Below, piece after piece: positions 1 through 6,801 of a stretch of DNA of 13,906 bases. Position 1 is the first letter of the stretch. Every line of letters starts with the position of its first letter. This stretch comes from Candidatus Fonsibacter sp. (GTDB lineage: Bacteria; Pseudomonadota; Alphaproteobacteria; Pelagibacterales; Pelagibacteraceae): contig SHWR01000028.1 in assembly GCA_009693745.1 (NCBI GenBank), forward strand, positions 1 to 13,906, given 5' to 3'. Position numbers and translations under genes: made by a program. The notes beneath the pieces were generated by a model. That model did no database searches. It was not told where the DNA came from and saw only the letters and a program-made list of their open reading frames with translations.

Positions 1-758
1 TAATCTTCAACAGTCGATGCGTCATCTCTTTTTGACAATTTTTTTCCTTCTTGTGAATGAATTAAAGGTATGTGAGCATATCTCGGCATTTCCCATCCCA
101 TGCTTTCAAATATTTGAATTTGTTTAAAAGCATTAATTTTATGATCATCACCTCTAATTACGTGAGAAATTTTCATTTGATAGTCATCAACTGTTGCTGA
201 TAAATTGTATGTAGGCTTGTTATCTTTCCTTAAAATAACAAAATCTTCTATCGTACTGTTATTTATCTCAACATCTCCCTGAACCAAATCTCTAAGTATA
301 GTTTTTCCTTCTATCTTTGATTTGAATCTAATAACAAAAGGTTTATTGGTAATATTCTCAAAAATATTTCTACATTTTCTATTGTAAGTGTAAGGAATTT
401 TTTTTTCTAGAAATAATTTTTTTTCTTTTTCTAGCTCTATTTCAGTACAATAACATTTATAGGCGTGTCCATTTTTTAAGAGATCATTGGCTACATTTAT
501 GTGTGATTGTATATTTTTTGATTGAATATATGGCTCTTCATCCCAATTTATTTCTAACCATTTAAGAGTTGAGATAATTTGTTTGTAATACTCATCTTTT
601 GATCTTTCAACATCAGTATCCTCTATTCTTAACAAAAACTTACCTTTCTGATTTTTTGAGAACAGCCAATTAAACAAAGCTGTTCTTGCTCCTCCTATAT
701 GTAAATTTCCAGTAGGGGACGGTGCAAAGCGTGTAATGACTTTTTGATTAGTATTCAT
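1..758 (-). CDS. gltX: Glutamyl-tRNA synthetase, N-terminal 252 residues (gene runs off the left edge)
   Basis: This class I aminoacyl-tRNA synthetase charges tRNA with glutamate in the cytoplasm. The frame is read directly from the minus strand: ATG at 758-756, 252 complete codons and two bases of the next. Visible hallmarks are FAPSPTGNLHIGGARTALFN at residues 11-30, which contains the HIGH-type ATP motif (HIGG, 20-23), the LRIEDTD segment (43-49), the VIRGDDH segment of the catalytic fold, and KLSKR (240-244), the KMSKS-type loop. The C-terminal anticodon-binding part lies outside the window. Many alphaproteobacteria carry two GltX paralogues, one of which mischarges tRNA-Gln for GatCAB; this half does not show which one this is. 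It lies 47 nt downstream of lexA on the same strand and may be cotranscribed with it or use its own promoter. Confidence 0.96.
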   Translation of the reverse strand, partial: MNTNQKVITRFAPSPTGNLHIGGARTALFNWLFSKNQKGKFLLRIEDTDVERSKDEYYKQIISTLKWLEINWDEEPYIQSKNIQSHINVANDLLKNGHAYKCYCTEIELEKEKKLFLEKKIPYTYNRKCRNIFENITNKPFVIRFKSKIEGKTILRDLVQGDVEINNSTIEDFVILRKDNKPTYNLSATVDDYQMKISHVIRGDDHKINAFKQIQIFESMGWEMPRYAHIPLIHSQEGKKLSKRDDASTVED

Positions 759-759
759 T

Positions 760-780
760 AGTTCTTGAGATTACAGAACT
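760..780. repeat. Short inverted repeat just upstream of the gltX start
   Basis: AGTTCT (760-765) and AGAACT (775-780) form a perfect 6-bp inverted repeat with a 9-nt loop, ending one base before the gltX start codon. It could be an operator or a small leader hairpin. It has no T-tract and does not look like a factor-independent terminator. Its half-sites contain GTTC/GAAC, but in inverted orientation, unlike the direct-repeat LexA box found upstream of lexA. The function is unknown, and in AT-rich DNA a 6-bp dyad can arise by chance. Confidence 0.35.
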
Positions 781-805
781 AATATTATTTATTTAAATTA
801 GTAAA

Positions 806-1483
806 TTAAAATTTTCTGTATAAAGAAGTTAAAACCCCTTGTATTTTTACTCTATCAGTATTGTAAATTTTTGTCTCATAAGCGGGATTAGCGCTTTCTA
901 ATGCAATTGAAGGTCCTTTTTTTCGCATTCTTTTTAGAGTTGCTTCATGATCATCAATTAAAGCAACGACAATCTTGCCGTTCTCGGCAATATTAGTTTT
1001 TTTAATTATAACATAATCTCCAGTATTAATTCCAGCGTCAATCATTGAATCACCTTCAACTTTTAATGCAAAATATTCATTTGATCCTAAGAAACTTTTT
1101 GATAATGGCAAACTCTCAGTTTGATTTTCTAATGCTACAATAGGTGCTCCTGCTGCTATTTTACCAAGAACAGGTACAAAAATTTCTTCATCATCTATTT
1201 TATTAAGATCTAAGCCACCTTTAATGATCTTGGGAGAAAAATTATTATATAGATCTTGAGCACCAGCATTTTCAGGAAGTTTAATAACTTCAAGAGCTCT
1301 AGCTTTGTGGGGTAGTCTTTTAATAAATCCTCTTTCTTCAAGGGCTGAAATAAGTCTATGAATTCCTGATTTTGATTTAAGATTTAATGCCATGCGCATT
1401 TCGTCATAAGATGGCGATATGCCAGTGCGTTTTAATTTTTCGTTGATAAAAATTAATAAATTTTTTTGTTTTTTAGTTAGCAT
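806..1483 (-). CDS. lexA: LexA repressor (SOS regulator, self-cleaving)
   Basis: LexA represses DNA-repair genes and cleaves itself when RecA filaments form on damaged DNA. The 225-residue protein has an N-terminal winged helix-turn-helix (about 1-65, with the recognition region around SGIHRLISALEERGFI at 39-54), a linker, and a C-terminal S24-type autoprotease domain. The cleavage site is Ala111-Gly112 in KIAAGAP. The catalytic serine is Ser146 in EGDSM and the general base is Lys184 in EATLKRM, so the protease looks intact. The length fits alphaproteobacterial LexA, which has a longer linker than the E. coli protein. A perfect alphaproteobacterial SOS box lies 24 nt upstream, which predicts autoregulation. 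The upstream neighbour on the strand is trpC, 83 nt away; gltX lies downstream. Confidence 0.97.
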   Translation of the reverse strand: MLTKKQKNLLIFINEKLKRTGISPSYDEMRMALNLKSKSGIHRLISALEERGFIKRLPHKARALEVIKLPENAGAQDLYNNFSPKIIKGGLDLNKIDDEEIFVPVLGKIAAGAPIVALENQTESLPLSKSFLGSNEYFALKVEGDSMIDAGINTGDYVIIKKTNIAENGKIVVALIDDHEATLKRMRKKGPSIALESANPAYETKIYNTDRVKIQGVLTSLYRKF

Positions 1484-1484
1484 A

Positions 1485-1499
1485 GAACAAAACCTAAAC
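1485..1499 (-). promoter_or_regulatory. Possible second, degenerate LexA site at the lexA start
   Basis: The plus strand reads GAAC-aaaacct-AAAC, one mismatch from GAACN7GAAC. It sits between the perfect box and the lexA start codon, its near end one base from the ATG. A second weak site could tighten autorepression, but a one-mismatch match can occur by chance in this sequence, so this is only a candidate. Confidence 0.3.
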
Positions 1500-1506
1500 A
1501 GATATC

Positions 1507-1521
1507 GTTCTATTTAAGTTC
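1507..1521 (-). promoter_or_regulatory. LexA operator (SOS box) of lexA, overlapping its likely promoter
   Basis: The plus strand reads GTTC-tatttaa-GTTC, an exact match to the alphaproteobacterial LexA consensus GTTCN7GTTC; on the lexA strand it is GAACN7GAAC. It is the only perfect match I found in the window. A plausible sigma-70 promoter for lexA has TTGTAT (-35, complement of 1530-1535), a 17-nt spacer and TAGAAC (-10, complement of 1507-1512). The operator would then cover the -10 element and part of the spacer, as expected for repression. The operator call is strong; the promoter boxes are tentative. Confidence 0.85.
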
Positions 1522-1566
1522 TTATTAACATACAATGCTAATAAAGTACTGAAATATATGCATATT

Positions 1567-2337
1567 TTATAAAAAAGACTTCATTTTAATTCCGATATTG
1601 TTGGATTTTATTAACGATTCGCCAATTAAGAAAGTTCTAATATTTGTCTTTTTGCAGATATTAAGAATATCTTTTTTAGAATTAATTCCACTTTCAGATA
1701 CAACTAATCGATTTTTTAAATTAAATTTTTTATATAAATTAATCGTATTATTTATATCCGTTACAAAAGTTTTTAAATTTCGATTATTAATTCCAATAAT
1801 GCTTTTTTTTAAACTCAAAGCAAAAGCCATCTCATTCTCATTGTGAACCTCTACTATTGTATCTATACCGCATTTATTAGCAGTGTTATATAATTCTTTT
1901 GCTAGTTTTTGTTTTACAGCAGATAGTAAAATTAGAATGCAGTCTGCTCCGTAAAATTTTGCCTCATATATTTGAAAAGGGTCAATAAAAAAATCTTTTG
2001 CTAGAATTGGAATATTATATTTTTTTTTAATTTGTTTTATATAATTTTTATTACCTAAAAAAAATTTATCTTCAGTTAGCACTGATAAACAAGTAGCTCC
2101 TCCATCAATATATTGTTTAGCTATATTAATTGGGTTAAATTTTTTTTTTAAGATACCTTTTGAGGGGCTAGCTTTTTTAATTTCAGCTATAATTGAAATT
2201 TTATTTTTTTTAAGATTATTTATTATTCTAGACTTAAAAAAAGTTTTTTTTTTATGATTTAAAAATAGCGTATTATTTTTTTTATCAAAAATAATTTTTT
2301 TTTTTTTATAATTAATAATTTTTCTTAAAATATTCAT
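1567..2337 (-). CDS. trpC: Indole-3-glycerol-phosphate synthase
   Basis: TrpC closes the indole ring, turning 1-(2-carboxyphenylamino)-1-deoxyribulose 5-phosphate into indole-3-glycerol phosphate in tryptophan synthesis. The 256-residue protein is a single (beta/alpha)8 barrel without a fused TrpF domain. Recognisable motifs are AEIKKASPSKG (51-61, with Glu52 and Lys54), SVLTED (85-90), ILAKDFFIDP (111-120, with the likely general acid Lys114), VEVHNENE (162-169, Glu163), GINNRNLKT (182-190) and VSESGI (213-218). The catalytic set appears complete. Its ATG shares one base with the trpD stop (TAATG), which suggests coupled translation. The first 50 residues are unusually lysine-rich and contain a run of 13 adenines on the coding strand. 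Confidence 0.97.
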   Translation of the reverse strand: MNILRKIINYKKKKIIFDKKNNTLFLNHKKKTFFKSRIINNLKKNKISIIAEIKKASPSKGILKKKFNPINIAKQYIDGGATCLSVLTEDKFFLGNKNYIKQIKKKYNIPILAKDFFIDPFQIYEAKFYGADCILILLSAVKQKLAKELYNTANKCGIDTIVEVHNENEMAFALSLKKSIIGINNRNLKTFVTDINNTINLYKKFNLKNRLVVSESGINSKKDILNICKKTNIRTFLIGESLIKSNNIGIKMKSFL

Positions 2338-3335
2338 TATTTAGTTAACTGTTCAATCTTCTTTATAGCATTGCCTGATAGTAAGTAATGTTTCGCTTTA
2401 TAATAAGCTTCTTGCAAATTGTTTTCTTTTCCAGAAATTATCAATCCAGCCGCAGCATTAAGAGCTACGATTTCTAAAAATCCATTATGCTTTCCATTAA
2501 AAATCTCTATTATTTTTTTACTATTATAGCTAGCATCTTTGCCAAGTATTGATTTAAAATTATATTTATTTTTAATTAATGATTTTGGATTAATAACAAA
2601 AGTTTTAATTTTTTTTTTATTTAATTCATAAACTCTAGTTTTACTAAAAATAGATATTTCATCCAAACCCTCATTACTATGAAACACCCATGCTTTTTTA
2701 TGACCTAAACTTTTTAAAACATTTATGTAGGGAATTAGTAAATTTTTGTCAAAGATTCCAATCATTTGTCTTTTAACTAAACCGGGGTTTATAAGAGGTC
2801 CTAAAAGATTAAAGATTGTTTTAAAAGGAAGATTTTTTCTTACAAGGGCAAGATTTTTCATTGCTAAATGGTAATTTGGAGCAAATAAAAAAATAAAATT
2901 ATTTTCTTTTATTTTTTTTTCTAAATTTTTTTTATTATCTAATATGTTAATTCCAAGTTTTTCTAATACATCAGCTGAACCACATTTAGAAGTTATGGAT
3001 CTATTTCCATGCTTTACTACGTTTACCCCTAAGCCAGCCAAAACAATTGCAGCTGCAGTTGAAATATTTAGAGTGTGTTTTCCATCACCACCTGTACCAC
3101 AAGTATCTATAGAGTTTTTGGGAACTTTAACCTTGATTAATTTTTTTCTTAAAATTTTTGCTGCAGATAAAATACTTTTAAAATTAAATCCATTTCTAGT
3201 TATGAGAGTCAAGATTGCTGAAATTAAATTATCATTAATTTCTGCATTAATAATTTTATTAAATAAAAACTTTAACTCTAATTTGGATAAATCTTTATTA
3301 AGAATTAATTTTGTTATCAAATTTTTTAAGATCAT
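2337..3335 (-). CDS. trpD: Anthranilate phosphoribosyltransferase
   Basis: TrpD transfers the phosphoribosyl group of PRPP to anthranilate, the second dedicated step to tryptophan. The 332-residue length is normal for the unfused enzyme. An N-terminal helical domain (about 1-70) precedes the nucleoside phosphorylase-type domain. Motifs seen are DTCGTGGDG (77-85, PRPP binding), KHGNRSITSKCGSADVLEKLG (108-128), APNYHLAMK (152-160), the conserved NLLGPLINP (176-184), DEIS (225-228, with the Asp-Glu metal-binding pair) and NAAAGL (293-298). The ATG overlaps the trpG stop by 4 nt and its stop overlaps the trpC start by 1 nt, so it is embedded in a tightly coupled trpEGDC run. No fusion to TrpG is present. 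Confidence 0.97.
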   Translation of the reverse strand: MILKNLITKLILNKDLSKLELKFLFNKIINAEINDNLISAILTLITRNGFNFKSILSAAKILRKKLIKVKVPKNSIDTCGTGGDGKHTLNISTAAAIVLAGLGVNVVKHGNRSITSKCGSADVLEKLGINILDNKKNLEKKIKENNFIFLFAPNYHLAMKNLALVRKNLPFKTIFNLLGPLINPGLVKRQMIGIFDKNLLIPYINVLKSLGHKKAWVFHSNEGLDEISIFSKTRVYELNKKKIKTFVINPKSLIKNKYNFKSILGKDASYNSKKIIEIFNGKHNGFLEIVALNAAAGLIISGKENNLQEAYYKAKHYLLSGNAIKKIEQLTK

Positions 3336-3904
3336 TTAATTTTTAAAAAGTTTTTAAAGATTGTATTTCCAAAGCTTGTTTTAATACTTTCAGGATGAAA
3401 TTGAATACCGTAAAGATGATATTTTTTATGATTTATACCCATAATAATATTATCCTCCGTTTTTGCTGAGATTTCAAAATCTTCATTTAAAGTTTTTTTA
3501 TCAATTATAAGACTGTGATACCTAGTCGCATAAAAATTTTTAGGGATTTTTTTAAATAATTTTGATTCATTATGAATAATTTTACTTAATTTTCCATGCA
3601 TAATAATCTTTGCTTTTTTAATTATCGAGCCAAACGCAGCCCCTATAATTTGATGACCAAGACAAATTCCAAGAATAGGCATTTTTTTATAAAAATTTTT
3701 AACTAGATTTATACAAATACCAGAACTATTAGGATGACCAGGACCAGGAGATATAACAATTTTGTCAAACTTATTTTTTTTAATTTGTTCTAATGAAATC
3801 TTATCATTTCTGTATACCTCAACTTTTGCCCCCGATTCCGAGAGAGAATGAAAAATATTATATGTAAAACTATCATAGTTATCTATTAACAATATTTTTT
3901 TCAT
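3332..3904 (-). CDS. trpG: Anthranilate synthase glutamine amidotransferase subunit
   Basis: This class I glutamine amidotransferase releases ammonia from glutamine and channels it to TrpE. At 190 residues it is a stand-alone subunit. It shows IDNYDSFTYN (7-16), SPGPGHP (52-58, oxyanion region), the nucleophile elbow GICLGHQ (79-85) with Cys81, and FHPES (169-173) with His170 and Glu172 completing the triad. The same subunit often doubles as PabA in folate synthesis in bacteria that have only one copy; this window cannot show whether that applies here. Its ATG directly abuts the trpE stop with no spacer, and its end overlaps trpD by 4 nt. Many rhizobia instead have a fused TrpEG, so the split arrangement is informative. 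Confidence 0.96.
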   Translation of the reverse strand: MKKILLIDNYDSFTYNIFHSLSESGAKVEVYRNDKISLEQIKKNKFDKIVISPGPGHPNSSGICINLVKNFYKKMPILGICLGHQIIGAAFGSIIKKAKIIMHGKLSKIIHNESKLFKKIPKNFYATRYHSLIIDKKTLNEDFEISAKTEDNIIMGINHKKYHLYGIQFHPESIKTSFGNTIFKNFLKIK

Positions 3905-5365
3905 TTAGTTAGCGGCCTCAAATAATGCTTTTGCCTTATTAACTGTTTCTTTGTATTCATTTAAAGGAATACTATCAGCGACAATTCCAGCTCCTGATTG
4001 CACATAGATTTTATTTTTGATAATTAAAGCAGTCCTTAAGGCAATACATGTGTCCATTTCATTATTAGGAGAGAAATATCCAATACCTCCTGCATATAAT
4101 TTTCTTTTAGATGTTTCTAAATTATCAATAATTTCCATCGCTCTTATTTTTGGGGCTCCCGAAACAGTTCCGGCTGGAAAACCAGAAAATAAAGTATCTA
4201 ATAATGTATTTTTATTATCAAAATCGCCAACAACATTTGAAACTATATGCATAACATGAGAGTATTTTTCAATCTTAAACTTTTGATCTACTTTTACGCT
4301 GCCAATTTTTGAAACTTTGCCAACATCGTTACGTCCTAGATCAAGTAACATAAGATGTTCAGAAATTTCCTTTTTATCATTAAGAAGTTCTTTTTGTAAT
4401 TTAATATCTTCTTTTAAATTTTTTCCTCTGGGTCTAGTTCCTGCAATAGGTCTAATAGTAATTTTATTATTTCTTACTCTTACTAGTATCTCAGGACTGC
4501 TACCTGCTATTTTAAAATTATCAAAATTAAAAAAGAACATAAAAGGGGACGGATTTAGTATTCTTAATTTTTTATAAAAATTAATTGGACTTTTGTTTAG
4601 TTTTGTTTCAAATCTTTGACTTAAAACAACTTGGAATATCTCTCCATTGTTAATTAATTCTTTGGCTCTAGATATAGACTTTAAAAAATAATTTTTGTTA
4701 ATATTGCTTTTTATTTTATTTTTTTTCTTATTTTTGTTTAAATATTCTATAGGGCTGTAAATATTATTAATTTTAGCAATAAATTTATTTATTTCATCAC
4801 ATTTTGATAAATATAATTTTTTTAAATTTTTAATTCTTTTTAAACTATAAATATTTTGTATAAAAAATATTTTATTTTCTTCATTATCATGAATGACTAT
4901 TAATTGCGGGCGCATTAATTTTACATCAGGAATTTTTATGTCATTTTTACAGTTATTCGGAATTTTTTCTTTAAATCTAATGATGTCATAGCCGAAATAA
5001 CCGGCTAACATCGCTGACATTATCGGTAGTTTTTTTGAAGTTTTAAAACGAAAATTATTAATTAATTTATTTAAATAATCGTAAGGGTTTTTTTTTATTA
5101 ATCTTTTTTTATTATTTACGTTTTTAATTATAAGATTATTGTATGTTTCGATCATAAGATCTGGATTAAACCCAAATATAGTATATCGACCTCTTATTTT
5201 AACTTTTTCAACAGACTCAAATATAAAGCTATCTTTATTTAAAGAGACTAGCTCAATTAATCTATCAATTGTTTCTAATCTAGGTTTATTTTTAATTGCA
5301 TATATTTGTGTAAAATTTTTTTTTTTAAAATTTTTTTTAAATTCATTATAAGTAGAAAAGATCAT
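3905..5365 (-). CDS. trpE: Anthranilate synthase component I
   Basis: TrpE converts chorismate and ammonia to anthranilate, the committed step to tryptophan. The 486-residue protein has the N-terminal anthranilate synthase I domain (about 20-160) and the chorismate-binding domain (about 225-480). Diagnostic motifs are PIAGTRPRG (306-314; the alanine favours TrpE over PabB), EHLMLLDLGRND (336-347), GFPAGTVSGAPK (395-406) and the C-terminal GAGIVADS (458-465). FESVEKVK (49-56) and NPSPFMFFF (271-279) correspond to segments that form the tryptophan feedback pocket in known enzymes, so allosteric inhibition is likely retained. I see no leader peptide or attenuator: the upstream ppiD-like gene stops one base before the trpE ATG, so trpE is probably transcribed from the ppiD promoter. 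Confidence 0.97.
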   Translation of the reverse strand: MIFSTYNEFKKNFKKKNFTQIYAIKNKPRLETIDRLIELVSLNKDSFIFESVEKVKIRGRYTIFGFNPDLMIETYNNLIIKNVNNKKRLIKKNPYDYLNKLINNFRFKTSKKLPIMSAMLAGYFGYDIIRFKEKIPNNCKNDIKIPDVKLMRPQLIVIHDNEENKIFFIQNIYSLKRIKNLKKLYLSKCDEINKFIAKINNIYSPIEYLNKNKKKNKIKSNINKNYFLKSISRAKELINNGEIFQVVLSQRFETKLNKSPINFYKKLRILNPSPFMFFFNFDNFKIAGSSPEILVRVRNNKITIRPIAGTRPRGKNLKEDIKLQKELLNDKKEISEHLMLLDLGRNDVGKVSKIGSVKVDQKFKIEKYSHVMHIVSNVVGDFDNKNTLLDTLFSGFPAGTVSGAPKIRAMEIIDNLETSKRKLYAGGIGYFSPNNEMDTCIALRTALIIKNKIYVQSGAGIVADSIPLNEYKETVNKAKALFEAAN

Positions 5366-5366
5366 T

Positions 5367-5993
5367 TTAAATATTTTTAAGATAAATGTTTAATTGCTTT
5401 TCATTAATTATAATTTTATAGTTTTTTCTAAGAAAATCTTCGTACAAGATATTAATTTTATTTTTTATAATTATCTGAGAATTTCTCTTATTATTAGGAA
5501 TATATCCAGTAATCGACTCTGTAATTATTTTTTTTTTAAGATTTTTATTAACTTGTTCTTCAAGAATTTTAGAATTTATATTTCTTTCTAGTAAAAACTT
5601 TTCATATTTAGTTCTTGAAAAAATTTCTTTATCTTTGAATTCTTGACTATTTATTATTTCTATCGCTATTATTGTATCATCAACGATAACTCCTAGTTTT
5701 TTTGCATGAATTTTTAATAATTTTTCAGACATAATATTAGAAATAGCAAGTATGTGAATATTGTTTTTAATAGCTATTTTTTCAGATTGAATATTATTAT
5801 TTCTAATTATTTTATTAAATTCACTTATGAATTGACTAAAAAATATTTCTTCACCGTCAATTTCTGCAACTGAATTACTATAACTAGATCTAAAAAAATC
5901 ATTAATGCCCCAAAATACAAAGCTTAAAGCAATTAAAGCTATAAAAACTTTAGCTGCTATTGTTTCTGAGAATTTTCTAAAGGATGATAGCAT
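5367..5993 (-). CDS. ppiD: Truncated PpiD/SurA-N-like membrane-anchored periplasmic folding factor without PPIase domain
   Basis: PpiD is an inner-membrane-anchored periplasmic chaperone near the Sec exit; family members commonly exceed 450 residues and include parvulin-type prolyl isomerase domains. This one has only 208. An uncleaved signal anchor lies at about 15-31, after a short cytoplasmic start (MLSSFRKFSETIAAK). Residues 42-160 match the SurA-N-like chaperone region, with pieces such as VAEIDGEEI (42-50), SEKLLKIHAKKLGVIVDD (89-106) and LEEQVNKNLKKK (144-155). The protein ends abruptly in an INEKQLNIYLKNI helix where a PPIase section would normally begin, and trpE starts 1 nt later, so no remnant of the missing part is left. 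The position between trpE and tpiA is the usual alphaproteobacterial place for ppiD. Family assignment is fairly sure; whether it works as a chaperone is inference. Confidence 0.75.
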   Translation of the reverse strand: MLSSFRKFSETIAAKVFIALIALSFVFWGINDFFRSSYSNSVAEIDGEEIFFSQFISEFNKIIRNNNIQSEKIAIKNNIHILAISNIMSEKLLKIHAKKLGVIVDDTIIAIEIINSQEFKDKEIFSRTKYEKFLLERNINSKILEEQVNKNLKKKIITESITGYIPNNKRNSQIIIKNKINILYEDFLRKNYKIIINEKQLNIYLKNI

Positions 5994-6039
5994 TTAATAT
6001 TTTAAAAAATGATTATTTTAGTTTAGATATAACCGATTT
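5994..6039. promoter_or_regulatory. Divergent promoter region between ppiD-trp and tpiA operons
   Basis: The 46 nt between two divergent start codons must hold the 5' control signals of both multi-gene runs unless promoters reach into the coding regions. On the plus strand, TATAAC (6028-6033) is a plausible -10 element for tpiA. Transcription would then begin at or next to the ATG at 6040, giving a leaderless mRNA. I find no convincing -35 box at the right distance and no clear -10 assignment for the minus strand. The region call rests on gene arrangement; the individual element is weak. Confidence 0.5.
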
Positions 6040-6798
6040 ATGAACAAAACTATATATTTCATTGCCAATTGGAAAATGAACGGTAATCATAATTCTATTA
6101 GAGAAATAGAAAAAGTTTTTGATTTTTTCAAAAAAAATACAATTAATAAATTTAAAAAAATTATATTTTGCCCACCTTCAAATTTATTAAGTTCTTTTAG
6201 TACAAAGATTAAAAGTAAATTAATAGATTTTGGTACCCAAGATATTAGTAAAATTAATCTAAATTATGGTCCACACACAGGACAGTTGAGTGCTAAGATA
6301 TTAAAAGATTCAGGAGCCAATTATGTTATTATTGGTCATTCAGAAAAAAGATTAATTGACGAAGATTTCAAGACTATAAAAGAAAAAATTAATATTGCTT
6401 TAAAAAATAAATTAAAAATTATTTTTTGTATTGGTGAAAATCTATCACAAAAAAAAATGGGATTGGCATTAAAGGTTTTAAAAAAACAAATTTTAAGTTC
6501 TTTGGATACAAAGAGAATTAATGCTAAAAATTTAATTATAGCTTACGAACCAATTTGGTCTATAGGCACCGGAATTGTTCCATCAAATAATTATTTAGAT
6601 AAAATTTTTATAAATCTTAAAAAATTTTTAAAAGAAAAATACAATGTTAATTCACCTATATTGTTGTATGGAGGATCTGTAACAGCAGATAATGTTTCAA
6701 TTTTAAGGAATATTAGTTTAATATCAGGTTTTTTAATTGGAGGAGCTTCATTAAAAAGTAAAAGCTTTATTAAAATTATAAAAAATTACTTTAAATAA
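6040..6798 (+). CDS. tpiA: Triosephosphate isomerase
   Basis: TpiA interconverts dihydroxyacetone phosphate and glyceraldehyde 3-phosphate in glycolysis and gluconeogenesis. The 252-residue TIM barrel keeps all catalytic residues: Asn10 and Lys12 in ANWKMN (9-14), His100 in IGHSEKR (98-104) and Glu170 in AYEPIW (168-173). The flexible loop PIWSIGTG (171-178) and the phosphate-binding YGGSV (210-214) are also present. Two usually conserved interface positions differ: the loop-3 TGE motif reads TGQ (Gln82) and the Arg of HSERR is Lys103. These are conservative changes, so activity is expected. It is the first gene of the plus-strand operon, and secG follows after 3 nt. Confidence 0.97.
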   Translation: MNKTIYFIANWKMNGNHNSIREIEKVFDFFKKNTINKFKKIIFCPPSNLLSSFSTKIKSKLIDFGTQDISKINLNYGPHTGQLSAKILKDSGANYVIIGHSEKRLIDEDFKTIKEKINIALKNKLKIIFCIGENLSQKKMGLALKVLKKQILSSLDTKRINAKNLIIAYEPIWSIGTGIVPSNNYLDKIFINLKKFLKEKYNVNSPILLYGGSVTADNVSILRNISLISGFLIGGASLKSKSFIKIIKNYFK

Positions 6799-6801
6799 TT
6801 A

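Noticed and set aside
760..779. GTTC/GAAC pair upstream of gltX considered as a second SOS box
   Set aside because: The alphaproteobacterial LexA box is a direct repeat with 7-nt spacing; this is an inverted repeat with a different spacing.
1556..1565. ATATGCATAT palindrome just after trpC, considered as an operator or terminator
   Set aside because: It is only 10 bp, almost all A/T, with no loop and no T-tract; expected often by chance here.
1598..1846. Plus-strand open frames opposite trpC and trpE (also 4017-4577 and 5139-5351)
   Set aside because: These are hydrophobic shadow frames produced by lysine-rich coding on the other strand; the trpC and trpE motifs are intact in the true frames.
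2944..3339. 131-codon open frame on the plus strand opposite trpD
   Set aside because: It lies wholly over the highly conserved N-terminal half of trpD and encodes nothing family-like. The minus-strand frame carries all TrpD motifs.
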